Assembly (NCBI GenBank): GCA_938743325.2
Contig: OW568887.1
Coordinates: forward strand, 1-64,000
Source of the DNA: Pycnococcus provasolii
Lineage: Eukaryota > Chlorophyta > Pseudoscourfieldiophyceae > Pseudoscourfieldiales > Pycnococcaceae
Direction: 5' to 3'
DNA: 64,000 nucleotides
In this document: positions 10,601 through 19,700 of the stretch, in pieces
How the letters are laid out: each line of letters begins with the position of its first letter
How positions within the stretch are numbered: the first letter of the stretch is position 1
Translations under genes and position numbers: made by a program
Notes under the pieces: generated by a model
The model's database searches: none
The model's input: the letters and a program-made list of their open reading frames with translations, nothing else
What the model was told of the DNA's origin: nothing

Positions 10601-10956
10601 CCTCCAACTAGCGTCAGCGCTACCACGGTTGCCAGCCACATCTTGACTTCAAACAACACGAGCCACGCGAGCAGTACGGTTAGCACCGCGCCCGCCATCC
10701 ACCCTCGCCGTGCCGGGCGCTTGGTATCCACCATTTTCTTCATCCTCCTGGCTTGGGACTTGTTCCACTTGATGCGCCGCGGTGGATGCGTCCAGCCATT
10801 CCTTCTCGCCTCGTCTTCGAACGTGCCTCCACCTGTACTCTCGGCCCACGTGGTCGCGCCTTCGTTGACGTTACTTGCGGACGTGCCCGTGCTGGGTGTG
10901 GACATTGCCACCGCCAGTACCCACAGCACTCCGAGCCACATTATCCATCTCTTCAA
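4684..10956 (-). CDS. Ty3/Gypsy Pol with PHD, Tudor-like and methyltransferase-like tail
   Basis: 2090 codons. N-terminal hydrophobic segments lie at about residues 4-18 and 85-125. Reverse transcriptase spans about 205-450 (YIDD motif), RNase H about 535-650, a long spacer with no recognised domain about 650-1290, and integrase about 1295-1530 with a zinc-binding HH-CC region and a DDE core. Then come a PHD finger (about 1670-1720, WRCQGC...CDGCGKAWH), a Tudor-like segment (about 1785-1812, YRFRIRYDDGDEE) and a C-terminal domain (about 1925-2085) with DPFAGT and a CSPWFD segment, resembling a Rossmann-fold methyltransferase. Chromatin-reading domains behind integrase are known in Gypsy elements (chromodomains); this PHD-plus-methyltransferase tail is unusual. 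No aspartic protease was seen here; it lies in gag. Confidence 0.88.
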   Translation of the reverse strand: MKRWIMWLGVLWVLAVAMSTPSTGTSASNVNEGATTWAESTGGGTFEDEARRNGWTHPPRRIKWNKSQARRMKKMVDTKRPARRGWMAGAVLTVLLAWLVLFEVKMWLATVVALTLVGGAHVKRQVWAVCTVTSETKVAPRRPARLIDAMTPYGDVGLEESVETRDGWMVASRLTEEKKVELLELLNRNKGAFAWSNDDIPGYSGVDGPFKIDVTDKSVETRQRQRRLNKAEQEKVDEWYQAFLDAGYIREYKLGEHQYGLHAMNTTVAAKKDAKTGEWTDCRVCADSRSVNAITIRDRRGMHRADDQIARLSAAKYITAVDLRKGFNQVPMDPGSIHLTQFWWKGKIYVWERMTFGYVNAAAKFQTVMDRELAVAGLDNETTCYIDDLCVHHDEWSDHLKALERMFAMCNATGLRLHPDKSKFGLATVEFLGHKVGGNGVTPDEAKVKAIIGMGRPESASDLRSQLGLISYYRSFIPNASAMIEGMRPLLKKGAVWVKGAWTDEHQAQLDELKEKLATPGVGLFHFDDELETHVYTDFSSYGIAAVLAQVGPDGKERLCACISRSLNVHEAKYPSYYGELLAVTWALRTFHPYIWGRHIKLITDHQPLVWLMDSAQKKNAHHTRWALMVEQYDLVVIHRAGASHANADVPSRFPLATEEDNSGARLDDGEERNLGGQVRLATPEEYAEWYTAVARNPGNKATQSDLNLDGVPVTIPNPSPDMASTVGNGKGEEVGRAVAGALIKGEPYGAVAPLRVTMRASVCVSPADKVSHEVCAMVNDAVEDETVETPLTEWRRRLKHVVRGELLPSTDHVGNAIWSSPVVVVEGPGVCGRGVHAAWQSGLQVNMCVSVETYQLREQMRDEYVRARLPPGWVAQRTDSGVEQLWCQAWQDNNANVTELVERTRAVACGAEVVVAGLMADEAELDADTRWWKRIASANAAVVIETHARHARGNWWDGWIEGCNRRPVITNVERMDLLAAVLADEGDATTSVAERSTSAHQENKEPSMRKGDATARQMAAVARNVADGISMRDMLQLAREVSEARDEWERSTGTEAQQVGVAAKLWSRNVMPWQGNRPNGAAVASLTCNWDWCLRNPMPSGQEGVKERLDKKGLGYVDANPEVSAARKCMARWARCRVQDEEGKAIAAVCQHEKRTLSQQPVTKTRLPGWPKELRDRFVHAIDGGSELLVQQYETGTEYRVFVPRREENNAEVAAAIASEVTSTAASADPWEDEELMLAMRKGGAGAVTDVAKRSRVARRMRSYATKQRDGEMVLLFVPDGRRPREVPPPGKREEVIDLYHRKTGHFGVRRTYELVKLHYWWPGMYRQVATVVGKCAACDLAKARPNRKAGGTELQSLPIQGLFFRWHVDFAGPFNETERGNKYILIFIDAFSKELVAVPTPDRTSSNVAYAFLQHVLSRYGAPAVVTSDNGQEFVGGEFAELLREACIDHRTTSRNHPQANGQVERVVQTVKESLKRLTVDAEEHRDWDVLLMWVVLGYRCSKQASSGMSPFEVVYGTEPQLAIGHGGAFADELVYEGVEEDDAKRATEATAVSLLKRAVAMKKMVATIDSNLKVAQHRDSLRYAQLRDGTYWRKLRKFEVGDFVYVARAHAKGLEAKVMRTVLRVKEARSEDVFVLEGRDGATIVEQAVNMAPCHLPDLDGTVDGTLLRAAWRCQGCNGDREHSKMIVCDGCGKAWHIWCVTPPLKVVPQTTWVCEACSMLGYQPSPSTFGDGAYRPPPTVTARLRDERGLALHGRRVMKEFDVGPGVKEQHEGTVLFEATAHPPYRFRIRYDDGDEETMYEAEVRKYLLPSSGEVNKDKSDNVKQDTRVTRLRSTRGSHVAAALAWKNETMLCKSKEVLPLMDNVVLAKLMQELQPGCSARTVSNMARAVALMQTPRALPCVTTVPGALEQLWEHVALDKFEWVLDPFAGTKAVASYLSGQEVRVVSNDLNPGHGAELCMNACQPVFWQRMAKQGVEAVVCSPWFDCLDLVVPLMVKATAKVVCVHVSYSYYATMPRARANMLKQWMDEGRVAVISNLPRVGRQRQCAWLCIFASVAIRKQLVRRESSEVGWLFVADPEAPMALAI

Positions 10957-11015
10957 ACCATAAACCCTTCGTGTTTTCCCCCCTCCCCTACTTCCCTCAG
11001 CCGATGGCGAGGTCT

Positions 11016-13526
11016 TTACGCTCGCAGCGCATCCACCAGTAGGCGCGCGAGCTCCTCGTTTCCCGAGCTATCCTGTGAGTTGTGTTCCGGCTCGTCGACT
11101 GCCGTGCAAGTTGCGTGGCTGCTGATTCGTACCGGCAACGTCGCCACCCTCGTCGTGCCCAAACCGTCAGGGTTCCAATACATGACCCCTTTCGCAGGTA
11201 CCACGTACGCATTATAGGCGTAGTGGAACAACGTGGGTATGAGGCAATCAAATACCGCATTGTCCTCCGCCACCACCACTGAACATGGCATCCAGGTTTC
11301 GTTCTCCGTCCCGGGCGCCACTGCACACGTCATGCCCGCCTCAAGCGGTACTTCTTCGCCCTTCCCCTCTCCCATCGCTGTGGTGAGGTCGTGGGACAGA
11401 GTGGATACACCCCGTGGGAGTGCGCCTTCGAGTTTCTTCCACAAACTTGCGGTAATAACCCACACGTTACACCCGGTATCGGACAGCGGACGTCGCGCCC
11501 GTACCGCCGCCTTCCCTAGGCGGAACTCAACCGTGCCCTCAGGGAGACGGTGTGGAGGCACCTTAATTTCGCCTTTGACAATTTGGCGCACCAATTCTGC
11601 AGCCGCCATTACCTTGGCATTCGTCTCCGGCGCCTCCGGTGTCTCTGTGGGTAACTCTTTCGTTGCGAGTGCACCCACTGACGCCTCATCCACGCCCACT
11701 ACCTCGCTGTGGAGTTGTAAGCTCACCACTGCACGTACGCCATGCGCACGCACCGCTGCCAATTCCTTCACTATTGGTTGGCTCTGCGCTGGCTTCTCTC
11801 CTCGCGTGAGGAATGATTCAGGTAACGGCTGCGCGTTGACTCGGGAGTCCGCTGCGGCCGCCGTGCTGATCATAGGCTCGTCGTGCCCACCTGACACGCA
11901 CACGCTAGCCGTCTTCCTACCTTGCGTGCCACCCTGGTGACCTTGCAAGTCGGCGTCAGCTAACGCCGCGGCAACGGCTGCCGCTACCGCCGCTTCTTCG
12001 TCCCTCTCAGCCAATGCGGCTGCCACCGCCGCATCGATACGTTGCTTGCGTCCCTCTTCCGCAGACGCCGTGGCGGCAATGCCAGGCTTGCTTCCGACCG
12101 GGACAACCTTGCCCTCAGTGTCGAGCATGAGCCCTCCTGACATAGCTTTGTCCTTGGGAGTGTTACACATGTAACATTGAGTCTTTGACGCGAAATTCGC
12201 TCGGTTGCCTTTGGCTCGGCACCCTATGACTCCACATTCCCAATCACCTGGCCTTGGCACTTGACCTGTGGGCTGAGCACCTCCCCCTACGCGCCCCGTG
12301 GCTGCGTTTGGGTTCCACCTCCCACCTCCGACTGGCGCGGCCACCGCAGCCGTGTCAATTTCTGCCACTGCCGCTACCCTGTTCCGCCGCGTAGTCTGTG
12401 ACATGGCGTGCACTTGCTTGTGGACGGAACAATTACCGTTGGTGTGCTTGCCCTCTGGATGGAGTTCGCACGTTGCGTTTTCCCACGCCGTGTCGCCAAA
12501 CTTTGGTTTCACGAGCGACTGGAGTTGTTTCACCAATTGGTATGGCGTGATGTTCACCTCCTCGCGACGAGCGCCACCTACGGCAGCTTCACTTCGGTTG
12601 AGCCTGTTCCACTTGATCTGGGCCTGCTTGGAGATGGCCCTTATTAACCCAATGGCTATGCCCTGTCGCGTTGTGAGCCGGCGCGTACGTGTCGCCATGG
12701 CAAACAGCTCAGGGTGTTCACCTTCCGCCTTAACTCGCCGCGCATTCTCTGTGAGCAAGTCCGTCACCTCCTCTGGTTGGAGTGTTACGTCGGACATGTC
12801 TGAATGCGCCTCGTCGTGTGTCGAGACGGCCTCCATCCCTTCGGAGCTCTTCACCCACTCCCGGAGGTACTGGTGAAGCTCTGAATGCTTAGTGTACGCG
12901 TCTACCACGACACGCTGGAGTTGCTCCATGTTGTACTCCGGCGCGACGCGTTCGACCTCCTGCTCCATCAACTTGGCCATGTGTTCAGGGCGGTCCTTCT
13001 TCCCACTCACCTTAATCGTGTGAAGTTGGGAACTCTCTAACTTGTTACGCTTAGTAACAAATTCTTTACGTACGGCGTCGTCCCATTTAGTGAACAGCTC
13101 CGCCGCCGCTTTCGCCACTGCCTGCCTCTCGCTTCCCGTCTCGGCATCCTTGCTGGCGGCAAGCGCCTTCTTGAGCCAATCGGCGTCGTGCTGCGTGTCC
13201 TGCAGTAGTGTCCACGCCGGCGTGCCTTGAGCCGTGTTCGCCACCAAGAACGTCAACACCGTTTGGTAATTGGCGTTATGCAACTTCGGTTGATACAACT
13301 GTTGGAAGTTGGCCAGCCACCTCGCCGCCTCCTCCGATGTCTCGGATCCCGTGAGCGGACTCAGGTGCGACGACCTGCTACCGTTCGCGTTTGCATCTCC
13401 ACCGTCGCTCATCGCTGTCGGCTCTTCGGTGCCCTCGCCGTCTACGCTTGGTGCCTCGTCAGTGACGTCGCGTCCCTCTTGCTCGTTGGAGATCTGTCTT
13501 TGACGACGTTGTGATCTCGTGAGCAT
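11016..13526 (-). CDS. Gag-like polyprotein with aspartic protease
   Basis: 836 codons ending 59 bp before pol. The N-terminal half is helical and charged, as in Gag capsid regions. Residues about 425-455 form a W-x-C...C...N...C-x2-C pattern like a RanBP2-type zinc finger, in place of the usual CCHC knuckle. An Ala/Glu-rich coil follows (about 490-560). Around residue 680 there is an LSDTGCNVWV segment, the DTG signature of a retropepsin-like protease, with downstream strands to the end. Gag and Pol are separate frames, so Pol would need its own expression route. Confidence 0.8.
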   Translation of the reverse strand: MLTRSQRRQRQISNEQEGRDVTDEAPSVDGEGTEEPTAMSDGGDANANGSRSSHLSPLTGSETSEEAARWLANFQQLYQPKLHNANYQTVLTFLVANTAQGTPAWTLLQDTQHDADWLKKALAASKDAETGSERQAVAKAAAELFTKWDDAVRKEFVTKRNKLESSQLHTIKVSGKKDRPEHMAKLMEQEVERVAPEYNMEQLQRVVVDAYTKHSELHQYLREWVKSSEGMEAVSTHDEAHSDMSDVTLQPEEVTDLLTENARRVKAEGEHPELFAMATRTRRLTTRQGIAIGLIRAISKQAQIKWNRLNRSEAAVGGARREEVNITPYQLVKQLQSLVKPKFGDTAWENATCELHPEGKHTNGNCSVHKQVHAMSQTTRRNRVAAVAEIDTAAVAAPVGGGRWNPNAATGRVGGGAQPTGQVPRPGDWECGVIGCRAKGNRANFASKTQCYMCNTPKDKAMSGGLMLDTEGKVVPVGSKPGIAATASAEEGRKQRIDAAVAAALAERDEEAAVAAAVAAALADADLQGHQGGTQGRKTASVCVSGGHDEPMISTAAAADSRVNAQPLPESFLTRGEKPAQSQPIVKELAAVRAHGVRAVVSLQLHSEVVGVDEASVGALATKELPTETPEAPETNAKVMAAAELVRQIVKGEIKVPPHRLPEGTVEFRLGKAAVRARRPLSDTGCNVWVITASLWKKLEGALPRGVSTLSHDLTTAMGEGKGEEVPLEAGMTCAVAPGTENETWMPCSVVVAEDNAVFDCLIPTLFHYAYNAYVVPAKGVMYWNPDGLGTTRVATLPVRISSHATCTAVDEPEHNSQDSSGNEELARLLVDALRA

Positions 13527-13719
13527 GCACTGGGATCCTCCGAGTGTGGGCCGTGATCCTCGCCTGGCGCTGACCTACTATGCGTAAGCCGCAGCCTTAG
13601 GCCGTGGGGAACCTACTTTCTGCCTCCCCAACTGGTGATCTCACACGTGGATCTGAGGATCCCGGGGCCACCTGTCAGTTCCTTTTTGGAAACCAACTCG
13701 GCCCGCTCCCTGTCAGGTT

Positions 13720-13850
13720 TAGGGTTAGGGTTGCGTTCGTAACCCTAACAGAAACCCTAATCAGAGACCCTAACGGTAACCCTAGTAGAAACCCTGACGG
13801 TAACCCTAGCAAAAACCCTAGTCAGAAACCCTGGTCAGAACCTTACTCAG
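13720..13850. repeat. Degenerate telomere-like repeats in the retroelement leader
   Basis: A TTTAGGGTTAGGG stretch is followed by about ten copies of an AACCCTARNNGN-type unit (for example GTAACCCTAGTAGAAACCCTG). It lies between the right LTR and gag, inside the retroelement. Confidence 0.75.
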
Positions 13851-14149
13851 TTGTCGGGACCTTGTCCCCCCCCCCTTGTAGGTCTTATGCTCAGGACCAA
13901 CTGTGGATCCCCTCGTTACAAGCAAACGACAAAGGGTTTTCCACCCCTTTCTCAGTTCGGGTTTTGGAACGAGACAAGTGTCTTCTAGTTCGGGTTTTGG
14001 ATTTATTCTAACGAGTTGCCTCCTCGGGTTTTATAGTGGAGAAGGCTTTGATAAAAGCCCCCGAGCCCGTTTTTTTTAACGAGGTTGGTTCGCCCACTTC
14101 CTCAGGGACCCAACTAATTTATACACTAATTTATACGCGCGTGCGCGCC

Positions 14150-14183
14150 AACTGCTGCTGCTGTCGTCGTGGTCGTGTGGGAT

Positions 14184-14230
<47 letters not shown>

Positions 14231-14297
14231 GATCGTGGTCCCTTTGGGATCCTCCTCCTGCTGCTGCTGCTGCGATCGTGGTCCCTTTGGGATCCTC

Positions 14298-14358
<61 letters not shown>

Positions 14359-14473
14359 GATCGTTGTCCCTTTGGGATTCCTCTCCTGCTGCTGCTGCTG
14401 CTGCTGCTGCGATCGTGGTCCCTTGGGATCCTCCTCCTGCTGCTGCTGCGATCGTGGTCCCTTTGGGATCCTC

Positions 14474-14510
<37 letters not shown>

Positions 14511-14678
14511 GATCGTTGTCCCTTTGGGATTCCTCTCCTGCTGCTGCTGTTGCTGCTGCTGCGATCGTGGTCCCTTTGGGATCCTCCTCCTGCTGCTGCT
14601 GCTGCTGCTGCGATCGTTGTCCCTTTGGGATTCCTCTCCTGCTGCTGCTGCTGCGGTCGTGGTCCCTTTGGGATTCCC

Positions 14679-14710
<32 letters not shown>

Positions 14711-14763
14711 CGATCGTGGTCCCTTTGGGATCCTCCTCCTCTCCTGCTGCTGCTGCGGTCGTT
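14150..14763. repeat. CTG-triplet minisatellite in the retroelement leader
   Basis: About eleven units, each a variable (CTG)n run followed by CGATCGTGGTCCCTTTGGGAT and a CCTC spacer. Triplet runs vary from about 4 to 20. All frames are open, giving poly-Gln, poly-Ala, poly-Leu or poly-Cys, which is a composition effect and not evidence for a protein. On the minus (element) strand it is CAG. Confidence 0.92.
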
Positions 14764-14788
14764 GTCCACGTTTTTGTGTAAAAAGGAA

Positions 14789-15439
14789 TGTAACTAACTC
14801 ACGTCACCCACTCCACGTAATCCTAACACACACACAATCTCCCTCCACACCAACGCCACCACCACCACCCCAGGCGAGCCCACGAGGCTCGACCAGGCGA
14901 CAACGGACAACCCTAGTTGTTTTACCACCCTAACTCCACAAGGCCGGAGCCAAGTTACACTTAAAACTCTCTCTCTCTCTCTCTCTCTTCACCGGTCAAC
15001 AAGCGTACGCCACTCGTGCGTACACAAAAACGCGTTGACAATGGCAGTAGGGAAACCCACGCTACCAAAGCTCACCACACACACAACCGTGGAGCCACCT
15101 TGCAATAGGCAACCTCCACCCAGGGCCGCCTTGCAACGGGCAACCTCCACCCGGGGCACCTCACCTGTCCACATCACGTGACCTTGCAAGTCCCCAAGAA
15201 CAGCGGACAAAAATGACATTAATGTCATTTTTGTCCGCACTTCACGGGGACCAAGAAAATCCACATTAATGTGGATTTTCTTGCTGATACGTCATCCTGA
15301 TAACGTATCCCCGAATCATCCACACTCACCCATATTTATCTTGAGGGGGCCCAAACCCTCACCAACTCTAGAAGGTTGGAGGCAATTATTCCACACACCA
15401 CCCACCACGTCACCACACCACTGCGCCACCACACCGCCA
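14789..15439 (-). repeat. Right LTR (5' LTR relative to gag-pol)
   Basis: 651 bp, matching 3874-4524 at offset 10915 with no difference noticed by eye. It carries the same twin palindromes at 15203-15238 and 15252-15283. It is followed directly by the coding-like frame that opens at 15441. Confidence 0.9.
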
Positions 15440-15485
15440 TAACGCCGTCCATGCTATTCCGCGTATTCTTGCTGAATGTGCGAAG

Positions 15486-16628
15486 ATGCACCTCGTGTTG
15501 CCATTGAGTCTGAATCGCGACGTCGTGAAGAGCGTGATCGCAAAAATGGATCTCACGTTCGCGAAGGATCGTGCCACAGAGAAAGTGGGGCAGAAATCAA
15601 CGAACATCCGTTTAGGCTACCTAAAGCACGTCGCCGGTGTACTTGACGAGGAGGAATCAGCGCGGAAGCTCGCTAAGATTGCAGGGTCAAAGGATGCTGA
15701 GTTAGACGAAGTGTTGGCGGTTTTATTCGGCAGCTCCGATGGCGCGGGGGGCTCTCGCGACTCCGCCGGCTTCAGCGGCCTAGGCACCATTGGCGCCGAC
15801 TTCGCTAGCGGCTCCGGCGGCGGCTCCGGTAGCGGCTCCGGTAGCGGCTCCGGAGGCAAGGACGCACCAGGAAGTGATGCAAAGAGGAATGAAAAGGGAA
15901 AAGGGCCCATCGTGGCGACCACGCCCGTGTACGGCGGCTCCAGGGCCGGCTCCGGCGGCGGCTTCGCTAGCGGCTCCGGCGGCGGCTCCGGTAGCGGCTC
16001 CGGCGGCGGCTCCGGTAGCGGCTCCGGCGGCGGCTCCGGAGGCAAGGACGCACCAGGAAGTGATGCAAAGAGGAATGAAAATGGAAAAGGGCCCATCGTG
16101 GCGACCACGCCCGTGTACGGCGGCTCCAGCGCCGGCTCCGGCGGCGGCTCCACGCCCGTATGCGAGGAGGTGCCACGCACGTCGCCAGGGTCGGAGAAAG
16201 ACATCATCCACGTGGAGAACGATGTGCAAAGGGAAGTGTACAAGCACTTGGCGTCTACGCACAGCTTCGAGGCCCTCGAGACGATCGAGACGGTCGATGC
16301 ACTGCGCGAGAAGGTGCAAGCAACATCGGACATCGAGCTTGATGTTGGTGACATCGTCTCCGCCATTGATAGGCTAGAAAAGATGGGAGCATTGGAGACG
16401 CGCGATGGCAAGGTCGTTGTTAGAAACGCAGTAGAGCCCACGGACGCTACTGCGACCATCGTGGCGACCACGCCCGTGTACGGCGGCTCCGGCGGCGGCT
16501 CCGTAGGAAACGACACACTAGAACGCATTGGTGTCACGGCTGACGAGGAGGATGCCAGAGCTCCCATCATCATGGTTGACGTCACGTTGCCTCACCATGG
16601 CGCCGAGGAGGTGATCGACCTCACCTAG
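15486..16628 (+). CDS. Unrecognised Gly/Ser-repeat protein
   Basis: 380 codons from the first Met; the frame stays open back to 15441 at the LTR edge, so the 5' end may be missing. Residues about 1-80 are a charged helical region. Residues about 100-225 contain two near copies of a GSGGGSGSG linker plus a KDAPGSDAKRNE...IVATTPVYGG unit. Residues about 235-315 are a helical domain, and a third IVATTPVYGG copy follows. The Gly-Ser linkers look like flexible spacers. No family is recognised. It converges on the gene at 16795-21477, leaving 166 bp between stops. It could belong to a larger mobile unit with that gene. Confidence 0.55.
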   Translation: MHLVLPLSLNRDVVKSVIAKMDLTFAKDRATEKVGQKSTNIRLGYLKHVAGVLDEEESARKLAKIAGSKDAELDEVLAVLFGSSDGAGGSRDSAGFSGLGTIGADFASGSGGGSGSGSGSGSGGKDAPGSDAKRNEKGKGPIVATTPVYGGSRAGSGGGFASGSGGGSGSGSGGGSGSGSGGGSGGKDAPGSDAKRNENGKGPIVATTPVYGGSSAGSGGGSTPVCEEVPRTSPGSEKDIIHVENDVQREVYKHLASTHSFEALETIETVDALREKVQATSDIELDVGDIVSAIDRLEKMGALETRDGKVVVRNAVEPTDATATIVATTPVYGGSGGGSVGNDTLERIGVTADEEDARAPIIMVDVTLPHHGAEEVIDLT

Positions 16629-16794
16629 AACTAGGCACGAGAGAGAGCGGCAGGAGCATGAACGGGAGCGAGAGCCAGGTAAAAATGTAAAAGTGTCACC
16701 CACTTCGCGTTCATAGTAGTCTATATACTACCCTACACCCCCTGTGTAAGATGTGTACGTAGTAGTGTGCGCAACCTCGACGTCCGCACGTTGC

Positions 16795-19700
16795 TTAATC
16801 GTCCTCGTCACCCCGTAGCACGGGCTTGGTGAAGTCGATTCGGCCATCATTAGCATCCATCTCCTTGCGCAAGGTAGTCAGTACTACTAGCGCTGCCGCG
16901 CGCGGCAGTATCCAAAACGGAGTGCCACACGGCGGAACGTCTGCGTCTAATGCTGTGTTGTTTGCCACGATGAAGGTTAGGCACGGCCGGCCGTCTCCAG
17001 CGACGGCAATAGCTGGAAATAGCGTGCCGTAGAGCACCCACCCAAGAACTGCGGCTGCCCCGCCAGTTGCGTACATAGCTCGTGCAGATGGTGCCTCGGT
17101 CATGACGTGGAAGGCGTCGTCGTCGGCAATAGGTAATACATCCACGAGTGGTTCCAACTGAAATACTTCGCGCCCTTCGCGCACTGTTGCGCGCACGGAT
17201 CGACGTGCACGACCGGCGGAGCCAGCTCCGGAGGTTGCGTGGTGGTGCTCCACCTCCCTATCACGGCGCACCGCCGCGGCATGGGGGCTATCGCGAGTCT
17301 TCACGGCTTCTAGTTGCATGCGCGCGGCGTTGGCATGCTCTCTAATGTTAGCAGCAAGCCTTGCTGGGTCGGTCTCGACAATGGCCGGTTGCCCACTGGC
17401 CGCACGCAACGTTCCCCGGATCTCTAAGGCGTGTGCAATAGCCCCTGCCCCGAATGCAAGCACCTCGAGACGGCGGATGGCTTGCGCGCGCGATATGGAC
17501 GGCCCAATGAGTTCGTCGTCGACGATGTCGTCGGGGTTGTTTTGGTCGCCTCCGAAGTACGCACGAGACACGTCCATCGCCGCTACGTCGGCGAGGCTTC
17601 CGAAATGCGCAAGGTCGGCTTCGGGGTGGATGCCGTGACCACCTGAGGTTCTCCATAACTTAATGGTGAGAAGGATGCGGCGCGCTCGCTCGTCAGTGCG
17701 GCCACGGACCGCGCGGCGAACGCAAAGAGCTAATAGCTCGGCGAGAGTAGCGTCGTCATCGGGGAAGTGGGCCGTGGACAGGTCGTCCATGGTGACATCG
17801 TGGACGTCTTCATCGGTGACGTCAAGGTGCTCGGTTTCTACGGCGAGATTCTCGTCGAGCGTAGAGCCGTCCTCTTCCGCGTCATCGTCACCATCAACGT
17901 CTTCTCCGTCAAGTAGTATGTCTTCGTGTGCTGCTTGTTGTGCTTCGTCGTCTTCTTCGTGTTCTCCGTCGTCACTGACGTCGTCAACGTCGCCCTCTTC
18001 CTCCTGGTCTCCAACACCTGCCTGTAGTACGCCGTGCGCTTCCGCACCCAATGCGACGCGCTCAGCCGCCGCTTGCGCACGGGCGATTGTCGCTTCCGCC
18101 CGTTCCAGTACAGTAGCGTGGTGGTCATACTCAATTTCCGCTGACATAACCGCCGTGTCGAGCGTGCCTTGCGACATCTTCTTCGCCTCTGAGCGCTCAG
18201 AGCGAATCAGCGCGTTGCGCAGGAGGATAGGTGCAAGGAACGTACGGCGCACGTGTTCCGTAGGGGGTGTGTTCAACAGCGCAGCGAGTGTGGCGCGAGA
18301 TTGGAATCCTCGCCACAATTTCCGAGTGCGTCGGTTAGGAGAAATCTCACCAGCGAGGAGAGCGGCGTTGTCCCGCGCATTGCGCATTCCAGCGGCTTCC
18401 CACGTGGCGGCGTTGCCTTGCACGTTCAACGCACCTCGCGCGCATGAACGCCAAGTCGCGTCGAGCGACGTGCGGTGCACGGCTGCGCACGCCTCGACGA
18501 ACCGAGGCGGAATTCCGCCATCATATGCTACGGCCACAGCCTGCGCTGCGTTGCGTAGCAGCAAGAGACGATCCTGTTTGTGCATCATAGTTGCATCCTC
18601 GTAGGCGTGCTCGCGGTACCCCCACCGCGCACCCAATGCCGGCAGATTCCCCACGTGGCGAATGGGCGCAACACGCAGGAAGCATAGCTTCGCCTCCTCG
18701 ATCGTCCCGGTAATGCAGTTCTGGAGATCGGCTTGTGCGCACCCTGCGAGAGCGCACAAGACCTGCGAAAGGCGATCGTTCACGCCGATGCCGTTGTCCC
18801 CGAAACCATGCAAGGATAGGACGTCACCGGCTAACGCGTCATAGTCAATCCATGTGCCGCTAGTCTCCTCACGACGCACATCTGTGGCTCCACATGGGGC
18901 GCGCGCAGCCTCAGCGAACGCCTCCGCACCGGCGAGATCAGGCGAGCGAACGGACGACACGTAAGACGCAACGTGAGCTTCGGCTTTGTGGCGACACTCC
19001 TCAGCCATGGCGTTGCGTCTGGCGTCAGGGGTGGCACCGAGTTCCCCGCCTCCTCCGACCGCCCATATGACGTCGGATGTGAGAGACGCGACGTGGTGCC
19101 GCATGTCCTTAGCTTTCACCGGCCATCCACTAGCCGCGCCTGCGAAGTCACGAAAACACCTCCTGAGCACGCGCAATGCGTTCTCTGGAGTGGCCCCTTG
19201 TAATGGTAAAAATCGCGCATTTTGGTCGTGTGCAGCCTGAGCCGACAAGTGCCCAGAGAACGGGAGCAAGCAGTGCTTCGTAGTCCCTTTCAGGGTGCGC
19301 CCGATCATTGACTCGCTCGTGCTAAACACGAACGGCACGGCGTTTGAAGAGGAGCGACGCTTCACGTCGCCCACCGACACAATGACGCGCTCGAGATGAC
19401 CTTGAATGACGCCTGCCGCCCCATGTTCGTTTCCAACATAAGCGATTGGGCCCGTTCCGTGAACGAAGCGAACGTCCCGGAAAGTAAGGCGCGGTACAAA
19501 CAGAGGACGCTCAGGAGCAACATGTATCAGCAAAGCGAATAACCGGACGCTAACATGCCGTCTAGTGGAAAATGCGAGTGTCCTCGGCCGAGGGTGTTCA
19601 GTGAGAGCGTCGATGGTAATCTGATGGAAAGGAAGTTGTGGAACGTCGTCTTGGCCTTCAGGATCTACACCCTCGCCAACGTGCTGTTCATGGTGCGCGT

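Larger units (their letters stand above)
3874..15439 (-). mobile_element. Ty3/Gypsy LTR retrotransposon, looks whole
   Basis: Two 651-bp direct repeats with TG...CA ends (3874-4524 and 14789-15439) enclose gag (11016-13526) and pol (4684-10956), both on the minus strand and open throughout. Pol order is RT, RNase H, integrase, which defines Ty3/Gypsy. The two LTRs look identical by eye, including a CT run of the same length, so the insertion is young. No clear matching short target duplication is seen. The element has an unusually long leader (13527-14788) with telomere-like repeats and a CTG-rich array. Confidence 0.9.

Noticed and set aside
14036-14933. Long poly-Leu, poly-Cys, poly-Ala and poly-Gln frames
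   Set aside because: All frames of the CTG array are open; composition alone explains them.
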